Counted from the first letter of the stretch, positions 48,580 to 59,651 are shown. The stretch is DNA of 64,000 nt from Prorocentrum cordatum (GCA_963575745.1 CAUYUJ010014354.1:188001-252000); one strand, 5' to 3'. Translations and numbers: made by a program. The notes: a model not told the origin generated them from the letters alone.

Positions 48580-51105
48580 ATGACCTCCAAGTGCGAACTG
48601 AACATACATAATGTTGCTGGGGAGATGCAGCAGATCAAGGCGTCATATGAGCAGCCAGACGCCCCCGTTGTTTCTTTGTTCGAAGAAGTATGCGCCATAA
48701 CGCAGCGGAGCGGCATCGATTGCATCAGGATGGGGAGGATTCGTAGAAAACACATGTTCGTGCGCATGGGAAACAGGTATGGGGATGGGGCTGTCCAGAG
48801 CGATGTGCTGGATCGCATTGTGAAAATATGCAGGAACGGTTTCAAGAACTCGGCCCTTCAAAATCCAGTGCGCATGGAATTGCAAACAGGCTCGGCTGAA
48901 TATGAAAAGATCAAAGCGCTCAACGATAGGAAACGGAAAGAATCTGCTGGACAAATGCCCTTATATAAATAAGAAGCTAAACTCGCAAGCTACACGTGTG
49001 GACATACAAACATGGGGTTGCGTTGCTTGTATGCAGAAGTTCCCGCGCCGCAAAAACAGCCAGAACGATTCGACCGGATTTCACAAGACGGGTTTCTTTC
49101 AATGAAGAGGTTGAGGGAAGCACAGCCCGACTACGCAAAAGCTTGCGATGAGGGCATCGAATGGAAGGTCTTCCGGTATGAATGTGTCAACGCGTTTCCT
49201 TGGATTTCAAACCTCCCCCAGGAAGCAGGCAATGCGGGGCGACAGATCGCGCGTCGCGAGCCCCAATTGAGCCTGAAGTTCAAGATCGCATCAATTTCGA
49301 AACGTTTGGCTAACCAAGAGGCAAGATCGACTGGCCGAGGGTCGTTCAAGAGGGGAGTCGCGCGGGTTCCCTCTCCCCTGGGGAAACCGACGGATTGGCG
49401 ACGTATGCGAAAGAGATGCCGGGTGTTCTGGGCGAGCCGATTTTCTTCAACGAATTGCGAGACTTATCGCGGCAATTAATTGCTCAGCGCGTGGTCACAG
49501 GCGCCATGGCGAAGAGCCTCGCCGAAGTGAAGATCAAAAGCGAGGGGGCTGCGATGACATTCGAACTCGCATACATGAAAGCCAAGGCGGCCGCGAGTGG
49601 CAAGTACGCCAGGGACGGCCATCAGATGCTCATAAGGCCAGGTGACGCGTCCGCGCTGTCGGGTGACAAGAAGGCTACAATTGTTCTGCGTGCGGATGAC
49701 TGCTTGCAGAAGGTGCGAGAGATCGCAAAACAAACAAGGCGTTACGCCAGAAACGCTCGCATACGGTACCATCGTAGGGTTGACTGATGTTCGCGTCGTG
49801 CACTTCGTGTTCAACAAACCAGATGAACGATTGGGCAGCACCAAAACGTTACCAGATATCGGCGCCAGCTTCTGTACTGCGTTGGCAACGCATGTGGGCA
49901 AACCAATGGAAAACCCATGGGGGGTCAAGGCCGCCCCTGCAGAAGCGCCCAAAACGGCTACAAGCTCGGGCGTGAAGGAGTATACTGCGACAGGCGCATG
50001 GTCCAACCAGGCAGGTAAGTTGTCGGAGAGAGGCTTCGTGTCGAAAGCAAAACTCTGCTTGGCGAAGGGTGACGACATGGACAGCGCCTTCGAGTTCGTT
50101 GGGGTCGATGCGAAGGGTGTGAAGTTGATGATCGGGAGTAAGACAGCGGTTGAAACCATTGGCGAGGTGCTAGAAGGGAAGTACGTCGCGGTCACGACTA
50201 AGGGCAGGGCAGCATGCGATCTCGTCGCAACCCGACCTTCAATTGGTTGACGACATCTCTCTCTCTCTCTCTCTATATATATACCCCGAAGTCCTCTATT
50301 TCATCTGTCTCTCCATCTCTCTACATATCTCATTCTCCCCATCTCTCTCTCGTTCTCCCGCTCGCTCTCCGTCGATGTGTCCCCCGCTCTATGTACTTTT
50401 AATTATCCCTTCACACATCCAGTGCTATGCCTCTCGCATGCCCCCCCCCCCCCCCAACCTTCCCAAGAAACAATAGAAACAATTGCTGGCCACGGCCCCG
50501 TGATGAGCGTCGGCTGGCAGCGGTCAATCGAGGAAGCGAAAATCAGAGTCGCCTTGGACGACATGTACGCCCAACATTCAGATTGCTTGAAGGGCGTCAC
50601 TGGCGTAACATCGCCTGTTAGGTATCGGTCTGTCACCACCGCGAGTGCATTCAAAGCAGGAGAGATAATGATTCTCCCACTCACTGCGAACACCGTCATG
50701 AAGAAAACCCAACGAAGACTCAGCAAACGGGAGCGTGCTTGCGAAGTCATTCAAGGACCGCAAAGGCACCATGTTCAACAACGCGTTGCTCCCCAAAGGT
50801 GGCATGAAAATGCCCAAAGTGCAGGCGAATACGGGTGCAAGGGGGGGGGGGGGGGGATGGCAACGGCCCCTGGCCCCTTAATCATTCCATTTTGGTTCGT
50901 GCAGGAGCCGACCCCCAAACGCAATGCAAACATGAAGGTCGTGGCCATGAAGTCCGATGCGACACCGTTTGTGTCTGCGCAGGTGCTGACCAACAAGAGC
51001 GACGTCGCGAACGGAGACGCGCTGATCGCACCGCTGGCGTCGCTCATGCCAACGCGCAAGGCCGAGGATGCGCCTGCGCCCGCAGTGATGAAGTCTAGGA
51101 CATGA
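48580..51105 (+). pseudogene. Broken gene of unknown function, plus strand
   Basis: Protein-like sequence from the ATG at 48580 (M-T-S-K-C-E-L-N-I-H-N). One in-frame TAA at 48970 separates it from a continuation to about 49385. The frame then shifts to 49395-49725 (L-G-E-P-I-F-F-N-E-L-R-D-L-S-R-Q-L), shifts again to 50248 (Y-G-T-I-V-G-L-T-D-V-R-V-V-H-F-V-F), is interrupted by a CT-rich tract, and resumes from about 50480 to 51105 with another shift before a G15 run (T-M-F-N-N-A-L-L-P-K-G-G). It ends with I-P-F-W-F-V-Q-E-P-T-P-K-R-N-A-N-M-K. I do not recognise the family. Lys/Arg-rich and Ala-rich, no zinc or membrane motifs. Retroposed origin is suggested by the leader relict. Introns cannot be excluded for some breaks. 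Confidence 0.55.
50253..50460. repeat. CT/TA-rich low-complexity tract and C run
   Basis: (TC)n, (TA)n and CTCTCT repeats followed by a run of 14 C at about 50440-50454. It interrupts the broken gene at 48580-51105 and could be an intron or an insertion. Confidence 0.85.
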
Positions 51106-51350
51106 CGGCGCATGCATACATCTATGCAGCATTTATAAACACGCGCTCGATTGCAATATGGCCATTTGCAAAACGTCGCTCCATCCTCCCACGTCGGCAA
51201 AGGCACTGCCATGAGTTGTCACTCGCATACCGCGTGGGCGTCGGCAATCGTTGCCTTGTCTGCAAGTTTTTCCACTCGAGTTTTGTTTTGCAAGCATGCC
51301 CGTGACTGTGCAAATGCGCACTGTCATCGAGCGGGTGCACTCAAAGACCC

Positions 51351-52119
51351 ATGGGCCCCAGACAGATTATCCAAGCGGCGGGTTCGCTATTCTTGGGGAT
51401 GTCGAAGAGCGACCGCAAGCTTCAGAAATTCATCGGAGCTCCGAGTCCCACAAAGTCAAACGCCCCCCTAGCGCACAACGCTTTCTTTAGTGATCTGATG
51501 AAGATGAGGAACGCCACATGTGACGATGCGATCTGGCAACGCATGAAAGAGACCGACCCGATGCTTCATAACGACGAGGGCCTCGATCGTCAAGGTCAAT
51601 CGGGGTTTACTCGATGCATCCCTGATGCCAGCGACCGTGACTGCATCGTTCCCAGCGGTGGAGTGCACGCACGGCGGCCAGCACTTGTTGCCCGATGCTA
51701 TCACGTTGGCGTTTCTGTTCGGGTTAAAAGCGCGCAAGAAGGTCTCGATCGAGTGTGTGCCTGCTGCTATGGAGTACGCGCGCGTTGCAGCGGCGGCTGC
51801 AGCGATCGACACGCATGACCGCGGGAAGCGAGCCAGGTCCACGTCTGGCGCCCCTGGCATATTTTGCGACAAGCGTCGCAAGACAGGGTTCATGACGATA
51901 CGTGGTACAGACGGCGCGCCGCAACGGGTGCAGTCTAGAGTTGACGATTGGGAACCAGTCTACATCGCTCAAGCTGCACAAAATCTGCGGGACAACATCA
52001 CACCTGCCACCGAAGGGAACGACATGGTCGACGATGATGATGGCGACGGTTCGCCTGCTGACCAACCTGGCGAAGATTCGCCTGCGCGCGGCGTCGATCC
52101 AGAGAACGCGGCCGGGTGA
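51351..52119 (+). pseudogene. Broken gene of unknown function, plus strand
   Basis: Two frames join near 51580. The first reads M-G-P-R-Q-I-I-Q-A-A-G-S-L-F and D-D-A-I-W-Q-R-M-K-E-T-D-P-M-L. The second reads I-V-K-V-N-R-G-L-L-D-A-S-L-M-P-A-T-V-T, then I-D-T-H-D-R-G-K-R-A-R, and ends in an acidic D/G/E tail at a TGA. About 255 residues if repaired by one base. No domain recognised. The Lys/Arg patch and acidic tail could suit a nuclear protein, but that is speculation. Confidence 0.5.
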
Positions 52120-52191
52120 TCGCGACTAGCACGCGCTCGCTCGCTCACCGTCTGGCTCCCGTCTCCTCGCCACCCCTCTCCCTTTTGTGCT

Positions 52192-53176
52192 CTATCTCGC
52201 TCCTCTCGCTCCTGGAGCGCCAGAATCGCTCACCTCCACATCTGAGTCAGAAGCGCCATTGGCCTTGCTCGCGACAGCGCTCACGATGCTATCGTCCGCA
52301 CTCTTGTCACTGCGGGCGCCGGTGCCCTTGCCACAGTCGTAGGCGATGCCAGCGCCACTGTCCTTGCCACCGTCGTAGGCGCCGCCCTTGCCACCGTCGT
52401 TGTCGCTGCCCCCACCGTCGTAGTAGCCCGTGTCGCTGCCCGTGTCACCGTCGCGGGTGCTGCCCTTGCCGCCGTCGTAGTAGCCCTTGCCGCCGTCTTG
52501 GTAGCCCTTGCCGCCGTCGTGGTAGCCCTTGCCGCCGTCGTAGTAGCCCTTGCCGCCGTCGTAGCCGCTGCCCTTGCCGCCGTCAAAGTTGCCGCCCTGC
52601 ACACAATTCTGCTTGATCCACTCGACGTACTTCGTCTGCTGCCGTGGTAGCCCTTGCTGATCGCTGCCCTTGCCGCCGTCGTAGTAGCCCTTGCTGTCGC
52701 AGTAGCCATTGCTGCCCTTGCCGCTGTCGCAGTAGCCCTTGCCGCTGTCGTAGTAGCCATTGCTGCCCTTCCCATAATCGTAGTAGCATCGCTGCCCTTT
52801 CCGCAGCTGTAGTAGCCCTTGCCGCTGTCGTAGTAGCCGTCGTCACTGCCCTTGCCACCGTCGTAGTAGCCAATGTCGCTGCCCTTGCCGCCGTCGTAGT
52901 AGTCGTCGTCACTGCCCGTCACCGCTGCAGTAGCCCGTGCTGCTGCCTTTGTGGCCATTGCCGTCGTCACCGCCCTTGTGGCAGCTGCTCTCGCCACCGC
53001 TGTGGTAGTAGTCATCGCCGTAGCCCTTGCCGCGCATCTTTATCCTCAACTTCTTCGTCTCGCGCTCTGCGTCGTCAGCGCGCGGGCACTGGCGCTTCAG
53101 CTCCTTATGGGGGGTACTTATTTTCCATGCACGCGAACATGCATGTGCTATGAACCCTCTCCATCCACCCCTTCTC
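52192..53176 (-). pseudogene. Gly/Tyr/Asp repeat protein gene, minus copy, broken
   Basis: The minus strand encodes repeats of G-Y-Y-D-G-G-K-G-S in two or more frames: 53178-52909 (start, then M-R-G-K-G-Y-G-D-D-Y-Y-H-S-G-G), then D-D-Y-Y-D-G-G-K-G-S-D-I-G-Y-Y, and 52602-52192 (G-G-N-F-D-G-G-K-G). A non-repeat anchor, K-Y-V-E-W-I-K-Q, near 52625 matches K-Y-I-E-W-N-K-R of the plus-strand gene at 53793-54938, so the two are paralogues arranged head to head. Repeat slippage probably caused the frame changes. Function unknown. The GCC/GTC-rich shadow frames on the plus strand are not genes. Confidence 0.6.
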
Positions 53177-53792
53177 ATCCCCTCCGTTCCCCTGTCTCAT
53201 TCCAAGCTCCTCATTCAGCTCGGCGAACGCCGCCGAAACCGCTGCCCTCGCGATGGCATCGAAGTGGTCCTCGAGGGACCTCGAGACCCATAGCATGAAC
53301 GGGCATGGATGTCCCCCGATGGGCCCTGGGAGGGCCGCGCGGGGACGTGGCCCTGCAGGGCTTCGGAATTGAGCACAAGCGGCGGGGAACCCCTCCGTCG
53401 TCGCCGTCGTCGTCGTCGTGGGCGTCTGTCGTCGGCGTCCGTCGCCCGTCGCCCGCCGTCTGTCGTCGGCCGCCCATAGTGCTTCACTTCTGTATTAGGG
53501 GGTGCATGCAGCTAGTATAGCGACCTGCACGCGTTGCGGCGCACCGCACGGGGTAGCTGCATGGCGCAGACAAAAAAGACAGCGCACGAATGTTGCATAC
53601 GATTGCATCGACCACCCTCAGCAGCCTCACCTCCACATCCTCATCTGTTGCCACTTTTCAGGCCCAAGCGCTGGGCCTTCGCGTCAGCGCGGCGCTGCGC
53701 CGCGCGCAGCCCCACCAGCGCAACCAGCAGCGCGCCGCGCGCAGCAGCACCCGCGCAACCAGCAGCGCACAACGCGCAGCAGCACCAGCGCC

Positions 53793-54938
53793 ATGGACAA
53801 GGCGGCGGCGGCGCCCCTCCTGGACGCGGCGGAAGACCTCAACCGCCGCCGCCGCGGCGGCAGTGCTGCCGAGCCGCTGCCAGCGCTGCGGCAGCCAGCG
53901 CCGCCGCCGCCGCTGCGGCCGAAGCCGAAGTTCGGGCCGCGGCAGCCTGCCGTGCCGCCTGAGGGAAAGCACTACGGCCCGCGGCCGCCGATGCCCGCCC
54001 CGCCGCCGAAGCGCGCGAGGCAGTGCACGGCGGACCAGCTGCTCGAACTGTTCGACATGGCGCCCGCGACGAGCCCAAGCATGAACCAGATGCATGGACT
54101 GCAGCACTTCGTTCAACACGACGACGATTACGGCGACATGGGCTACTACGACGGTGGCAAGGGCAGCGCGCGCGACGGCGGCAAGGGCAGCGGCTACGAC
54201 GGTGGCAAGGGCAGCGACATGGGCTACTACAGCGGCGGCAAGGACAGCGCCTACGACGGCGGCAGGGGCGGCGGCACGGGCTACTACGACGGTGGCAAGG
54301 GCAACGACTATGACGGTGGCTAGTGCAGCGGTGGCAACGGCATCGGCACGGGCCACTACGGCGGCGCCTACGACGGTGGCAAGGGCCGCGACTACGACGG
54401 TGAAGAGCCACAGCCGAAAAAGCGCCCATGCAAGCGCTATGGCTACTACGGGCGGGGGGGCGACGACTACAGCGGTGGCGAGGGCGATGACTACTACCAC
54501 AGCGGTGGCAAGCACGATGACTACTGCCACAGAGGTGACAAGCACGGTGGCAAGCACGACAGCAGCAACTACTACGGCAAACGTGGCCGCTACTTCGACA
54601 GCAGCCAGAACGACGTCGGCCACGGCGACAGTGGCCACGACGGCGTCAAGGGCAGCGACCACAAGGGCTACTACGACGGTGGCAAAGGCAGCGGCCACAG
54701 GGGCTACTACGACGGCGGCAAGGGCAGCAACCACAACGGCGGCGAGCGCGACTACGTCCCGCGGCCGCGCGGCGGCAAGCACATTCGCCTCGCCAAGGCC
54801 TTGGCGGTGAGAGAGCTGGTCGAGGGCTTCGATGGCTACGACCACCAGCAGATGAAGTACATCGAGTGGAACAAGAGGCTCCACGCGAATGCGTGGAGGG
54901 AGGCGCAGCGCGCGCGGCGCGAGACCAACCTGTCGTAG
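53793..54938 (+). pseudogene. Gly/Tyr/Asp repeat protein gene, plus copy, with one internal TAG
   Basis: From the ATG at 53793 (M-D-K-A-A-A-A-P-L-L) one frame runs 381 codons to TAG at 54936, with a single internal TAG at 54321 where the repeat predicts Tyr (TAC). Residues 1-90: Ala/Pro/Arg-rich. Then C-T-A-D-Q-L-L-E-L-F-D-M, then repeats of G-Y-Y-D-G-G-K-G (residues 113-177), K-K-R-P-C-K-R after the stop, Tyr/His/Gly-rich repeats, and a C-terminal helical region (L-A-V-R-E-L-V-E-G-F-D, K-Y-I-E-W-N-K-R). Low-complexity Gly/Tyr regions of this kind often phase-separate or bind RNA. That is analogy only. Confidence 0.6.
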
Positions 54939-55184
54939 GGCAGCTGCTACCGCGACGGTGGCAAGGGCCGCGCCGGTGGCTGCTACAGCTGCGGCAAGGA
55001 CCGTTGCCGCGGGCTGCCACGACGGCGACGCAGGCCGCCGCGACCACGGCGGCGCGGGCTGCCACGACCATGGCGGCCAAGGGCTGCCACGACAGCGGCC
55101 AAGGGCTGCCGCGACAGGCGGCCAAGGGCGGCCACGACAGGTGGACATTCCTAATTCTAGGCTCACGCGCTGCCTCCCGATCTC

Positions 55185-55406
55185 TTCGCAATCGCGATTG
55201 CGAAAACAGGTTATCCCCTCCTCTCCTTCTGACGCGATCAGAGGCTCAGTTGTCGCATGTGAGTTTCTCGCATGCGACAACGCGGTCGTATTTGAGAAAC
55301 TCATATACGACAAACTCGGTGTGATAGTGTCTACGACAGCGCTGTCGCATATGAGTTTCTCACATGGGCCAGCGCTGTCGTATGTGAGAAACTCATATAC
55401 GACAGC
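55185..55406. repeat. Cluster of palindromes and 3-nt-loop hairpins
   Basis: A perfect 20-base palindrome (half-site TTCGCAATCG) at 55185-55204, then four hairpins with TTT or AAA loops: 55252-55278 (12-bp stem, GTCGCATGTGAG side), 55285-55311, 55341-55373 and 55374-55406 (15-bp stem, GCTGTCGTATGTGAG side, one wobble pair). All share GAG-loop-CTC tips and GTCG(C/T)AT bases, and alternate TTT and AAA loops, so neighbouring units are also inverted relative to each other. Confidence 0.8.
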
Positions 55407-55729
55407 GGGGTGGTCGGATCTCAGTTTCCTGGGGGTGAGTCCTGGTGACGACGACTTGAACGGTCTTGGATCATTCCAGGGGTGAAATTTCGGTCGACGT
55501 GTTTGCCTTTGGGGTCGTTCGTGGTCAGTTGATAGTATACACAGCCCGCCACCTGTAGTTGACGTCTTGTCTAGATACACAAGTGCGCATCTGTTGTGGG
55601 TAGTTTAGTTGTTATCGGCCCTGCGGCGCGTGCGCAGATACACACCGCCGCAGGGGCCACGAGCCGTAACAACAAAAAAACATGGTGCATAATCATCCTC
55701 GCAGCATTGCCCCCGCAGCCCGTCCTTCA

Positions 55730-56345
55730 TCGCCACTCCTGTGTTGCCCCCATCGCCCGTCCATCTTCGTCCTCCAGCGTTCGCTCATCGTCCTTCCCTC
55801 GTTGCTTCTATCTTCCGACGCTCGATTCCCGTCGTCACCTCATCGCCTCATCATCAGTATCGTCATCGCCGCCACCGCAATCGGTCTTCGTCGTCGTCGG
55901 TCACCACCGTCACCACCACCATCGCCATCGTCGCCACCGTCACCAGCCCCCCTCCACCGCCTCGTCCCATTCCCAGTGTTCAGTCGACAATATCATATAT
56001 CCAGGTCCCCGTTCGCTCGAGCCCATGTGCCCCCCCCCCCGCCTCGTGTCATCTCGTTTTCTCGTCGTGGTGTGTCGCGTTGCCCTCGTGGTCGCCGCCG
56101 CCGTCGCCGCCGCCGTCGCAGTTGCCGTTGTCGTCGCCCCCGTCGCCGCCGTCATCGCCGCCGTCGCCGCCGTCGTCGTCGCCTTCGACGCCGCCATTGT
56201 CGCCGTCGCCGTCGTCGTCGTCGGCGTCGCCGTCGCGCGCCGACCCCCTCCAGAGCGGCACCGCCCTGCGCGCGCCCCCTCCGCGGCCAAAGAGGTCGGG
56301 GCGCAACGCGGCGACGACGGTGGCGACGGCGACGGCGACGAGTGG
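55730..56345. repeat. Triplet-rich low-complexity region (GTCGCC, CCGTCG, CATCGT)
   Basis: Most of this stretch is CGTC/GCC/ACC triplet repeats. Long Arg-, Ser- and Val-rich frames on both strands are artefacts. 55420-55729 shows nothing else supportable. Confidence 0.85.
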
Positions 56346-56728
56346 GAGCATGAGATAACGATGGGGAGGAGAGTGCGGACGGAAATGAGGTTTGGCACGG
56401 GAGGTGGTTCAAAATTAGTGACACGAATGAGAGGACGGGTGGAGGGACGGCGATCCACGTTGATGTTGTGGAAGGGTCTCCAGGATGGCACGCGACGAAT
56501 ACTGCGACGGGAAAGAGATACGGATTGCGATGATGAGTGCAATGGTGATGACGACGAACGATGATGATGATGATGATGCCGACGATGACGACAATGACGA
56601 TGGTTATGATTATGGTGCGAGGCGGCGGCGAACCGCGGCGTCGGTGCCGACGGCGGTGCGAATGCGGGAGGGGGGGTGGGGATGGCGTGGTCTTGCAGTG
56701 CGCGGCTAAGTCGCAATATGCATCTCGG

Positions 56729-56749
56729 CCGTAGCCGTTGTGGTGCACG
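56729..56749 (+). other. Weak spliced-leader-like sequence
   Basis: Begins with an exact CCGTAGCC followed by GTTGTGGTGCACG, matching 16 of 21 leader positions. A short frame starting M-S-A-H-L-K-A-M-R-A-Q-R-R-R-E-D begins at 56803. The match could be chance in GC-rich sequence. Confidence 0.25.
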
Positions 56750-56802
56750 AGGCGCGTCTCTCACGCGAGGCGCCCGCGCGCCGTTGTGCGCATCGTGCCT
56801 GC

Positions 56803-57984
56803 GATGTCCGCCCACCTCAAGGCAATGCGGGCCCAGCGCCGTCGCGAGGACAGGGCGCGCTTCAACGCCGCGCTCGCGGCCACCGCCAGGCACGCGAAAT
56901 GCACTAAAACACAGGTGAAGAGGGACGGCAAGAAGGTTGGGCTCGTTATGAAGTCTTTATGTTTAGTAGTGTTAGCGACTATACTGACTTGCATTACGTT
57001 GCATGTATATGTGTGTTGATACACACATGTACGAATCATGATGCATTGCGTTGCGGTGATTCGATTCGACACCCCAAGCGCCTCGTGTGTTACAGGGTTT
57101 GAATGTTTTCAGGTGTGGGTTGGCAGGGTCGCGTCCGCGCCAGGTCGCCCCCTCTCCGAAAGGTAGATGCGGCGTTCAAGAAGATGGAGCGATCCATGAA
57201 AAAAGGCGGAGGCCGCCGAGGAGGTGTTCCGCATGGTTTTGCGGGAGGCAGAGATGTGGAGGAATGTGCACAGCGGTGCAACTGATCGCCTCGCTGCAGT
57301 GGGTGGCCTCACGCGGGCGCGGGGCCCCAAGGCCCTTGGCGTCGCGGAGTACGCTCTGGCAGCGCTGCGGCGTTAGCTACAGGGTAGCGGGGTAGCTACT
57401 GGGGTAGCTCATGCGTGCAAACGCATTCATCGCATTGCTTGTGGCGCTGCGTGCAAAAATGTGAAGCCACGCACATGCGGGGTTCCACGCCTGTGGGGTC
57501 GATTGGGAAGCGCCACGGCGGCGATCGAGCCGTTCGTAAGCAATTTGGCCAAGGTGTGCGTGTGTGTGCGCGAAGGCTCTTGCACGTAAACTGCGCTGGT
57601 TGCAATGGCGAAGTCCACCAAGCAGAAGGCGATGGAGGCACAGGTTCGTGATGGGATTAGGGTGGAGCGTGGGGAGCGGGTTCGCCAGAAAAAAAAGGTC
57701 GTCAAGGCTGCGAAAAAAGGATGTGGCGTCGACTCGCTCCTGTGTGAATACAGTGGCCAAGAAGGCATGTGGTTAATAACGCATTGATAAGTTTCCCGCC
57801 CCATGCCGCGCCCATCTCCCACCCTGACCCCCAGCAGCCTCAACAGGCAGATGTCGACTACGCCAAGTTCCTCAAGGCGAAGGACGAGCGGGCGAACTCA
57901 ATTCTTGACCGTGAGGCTGCGCTCGAGTCGCACAGCGTCGCAGTCGCATGGCTTGAGCATGCGAGGTCCATGGGCGTGGCCTGA
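56803..57984 (+). other. Short coding-like fragments, possibly exons, unidentified
   Basis: Three short plus-strand stretches look more protein-like than their surroundings: 56803-56925 (basic, M-S-A-H-L-K-A-M-R-A-Q), 57605-57787 (M-A-K-S-T-K-Q-K-A-M-E-A-Q-V-R-D-G) and 57840-57984 (Q-A-D-V-D-Y-A-K-F-L-K-A-K-D-E-R-A). They share a Lys/Arg/Ala-rich character. GT and AG dinucleotides are available between them, but I cannot prove splicing. No known domain. Confidence 0.3.
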
Positions 57985-58367
57985 TCCCGAGCCGGATCGC
58001 GCATTAGAAATGCAAGCTGTAAAACCGTGCCTCGCGTGGCGAACTGTCCTTCACCTGTTGCATTTGACATCGTGCACATGATTGCATACGATCCCGCTTT
58101 TGGCTTGCGGCCTGGCCGCATAGCGGCAACGACGACAGCGAAGCGGGGGGGGGGATGCGCGGATGAGGGTGATTGGCGATGGCGCGGGGGGCTGTAACAT
58201 TGTTGCCCCCCCATGCATCCCCCACCGCGGTCGGGCCGCCCTGCACGTGCACGTGATGTTGAAGTTGGCATCTTATCCGTGCCCCATTTGGCTCGCGAGT
58301 CTGACGCTCGCGATATCCACTTGCCACGTCGCGATCTGTCGCGCCACCGACTTGCGTCTGCTGCGCA

Positions 58368-58640
58368 ATGACGTCCGTGCCAAACCTCATCGCCGAGATA
58401 AACCACATGCACGAATGGCTGCAAACTCAGGTAAGCCGTGGGTTGGACCCCACCGCAGCGGCCAAATCTCAATTTGACAAGTTCCCCCTCAAAGTGGACA
58501 ATCTGGAAAACTTGAGCACCGATGACGCGCCGCTCCTCGCGAATTCCATTCGAGACAACGCGCTGGCACAATGGAGCTCGCGAAGGCTTGCCCAGCTTTG
58601 TTCGGCCGACTGGCCTGCTGGGATACACCAGCGGTTCTAA
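58368..58640 (+). CDS. Small ORF, unknown function
   Basis: 90 codons starting M-T-S-V-P-N-L-I-A-E-I-N-H-M-H-E-W-L, with normal amino-acid composition and an amphipathic N-terminal helix. Stop TAA at 58638. It may be an exon of the ORF at 58699, which is in another frame. No family recognised. Confidence 0.4.
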   Translation: MTSVPNLIAEINHMHEWLQTQVSRGLDPTAAAKSQFDKFPLKVDNLENLSTDDAPLLANSIRDNALAQWSSRRLAQLCSADWPAGIHQRF

Positions 58641-58698
58641 GAAGTGACAGGAGGTAGCCGTCTTCTCTACATGCCTCACAACGACTGAGCTCGCTAAG

Positions 58699-59559
58699 TT
58701 GAAGGGAGGACTCATCCGAGAAAGCATGCGCAAACATTGTGGTCAACCGTGCCGCGCGAATTTGCACGCATATCTGGAAAAAAATACAGCGCGAGTCGCG
58801 GCAGTGGTGGCACATGCCGTTGGGAAATGTGACAATGCAGATGCGTGGATGCAAGTATTGAAGGATGCGAAGGAGAAGTTGGGCGCACCTGCTTCTGCGA
58901 AAGCGCGGGCTAAACGCGGGCGCAGGAAAATCTGGGACTACGACACCACCGGCCAGATGCATGGCGAGGCATGGCGGGGAGAGGCGCAAGACAACGCCGA
59001 AGGCCCATGCGTGGAAGAGATGGGCGCCGACGGGCCCGGGTTCGTGCGAGGGCCTCCCGGCAAGACCAGGAGGGCTACCACCGCTGAGCCCGTCGCGCCC
59101 CCCCACGCCAAGGTCGCGATGCCAGATGTGACGGTTGGTGGGCAGATGCCAATGTACCAGGACATGGTCGGGGGGCTGCTGGCCGCGGCGCTCTTCGCCA
59201 ATGTGGCACTCCATGGAGGGCGCGCAGCTGGGCGCGCAGGAGCGTCTACAGGGGCGCGCACAGAGGCGTCTTCAGGGGACTGCCCTCTGGAGCCACCAAA
59301 GGCGAAGCTTCCGCCTCGCGAGGAGCCAACGCTCGGCAAGTCGGCGAAGACCGAGCCAGCAGTTGATGGCGAAAAGCTCGATGCCAACCTGAGCGACGAG
59401 GGGGGCGCCCTGCGCAAGCTTCTCGCCGCCAAGGCGAAGGCGGCGGCCGCGGCGGCGGCCGCGGCGGCGGCCGCGCGCAAGCGCCCCGCCGCGGCTGGCG
59501 CCGCACATATCATCGTTTGTTGCTGCAGCGATGGGTTCGCTTGTGACTCGGTGGTGTAA
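58699..59559 (+). CDS. ORF with C-terminal poly-Ala tract, unknown function
   Basis: 286 codons. The frame is open a little upstream of the Met at 58699 (T-T-E-L-A-K-L-K-G-G-L-I). The N-terminal 80 residues are helical (N-L-H-A-Y-L-E-K-N-T-A-R-V-A-A-V-V-A-H). The middle is Gly/Pro-rich with R-G-R-R-K-I-W. Residues 240-265 are K-A-K followed by a poly-Ala run encoded by GCGGCGGCC repeats, then A-R-K-R-P-A-A-A, a possible basic nuclear signal. Immediately upstream (about 75 bases) of the leader relict and transposase-like gene. An intact hairpin of the element I type (GCGGCTGGCGCCGC) lies at 59488-59501. Confidence 0.45.
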   Translation: MKGGLIRESMRKHCGQPCRANLHAYLEKNTARVAAVVAHAVGKCDNADAWMQVLKDAKEKLGAPASAKARAKRGRRKIWDYDTTGQMHGEAWRGEAQDNAEGPCVEEMGADGPGFVRGPPGKTRRATTAEPVAPPHAKVAMPDVTVGGQMPMYQDMVGGLLAAALFANVALHGGRAAGRAGASTGARTEASSGDCPLEPPKAKLPPREEPTLGKSAKTEPAVDGEKLDANLSDEGGALRKLLAAKAKAAAAAAAAAAAARKRPAAAGAAHIIVCCCSDGFACDSVV

Positions 59560-59634
59560 AACAAATGCGGTGCGATCGTCGCGTCCTGTCTCAGTCGCGT
59601 CGATTGCTTTGCGGTCATCGCATCTCGCTGCAGC

Positions 59635-59651
59635 CAGTAAGCATTTTGGCT
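59635..59651 (+). other. Dinoflagellate spliced-leader relict
   Basis: CAGTAAGCATTTTGGCT matches 14 of 17 positions of the leader's CCGTAGCCATTTTGGCT, including an unbroken CATTTTGGCT. It ends three bases before the ATG of the transposase-like gene, as expected where a mature trans-spliced transcript was reinserted and later trimmed. Confidence 0.6.

Noticed and set aside
52116-53298. Plus-strand Cys/Arg-rich and Val/Ala-rich ORFs
   Set aside because: They are shadows of the minus-strand G-Y-Y-D-G-G-K-G repeats. The reading gives monotonous C-R-R and V-V-A translations.
53658-55580. 640-codon minus-strand ORF
   Set aside because: It is antisense to the plus-strand Gly/Tyr repeat gene. Its Ala/Val-rich repeats mirror the plus-strand codons and it extends through the palindrome cluster without motifs.
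55596-56893. Arg/Ser/Val-rich ORFs on both strands
   Set aside because: Triplet low-complexity sequence is open in every frame, with no conserved segment.
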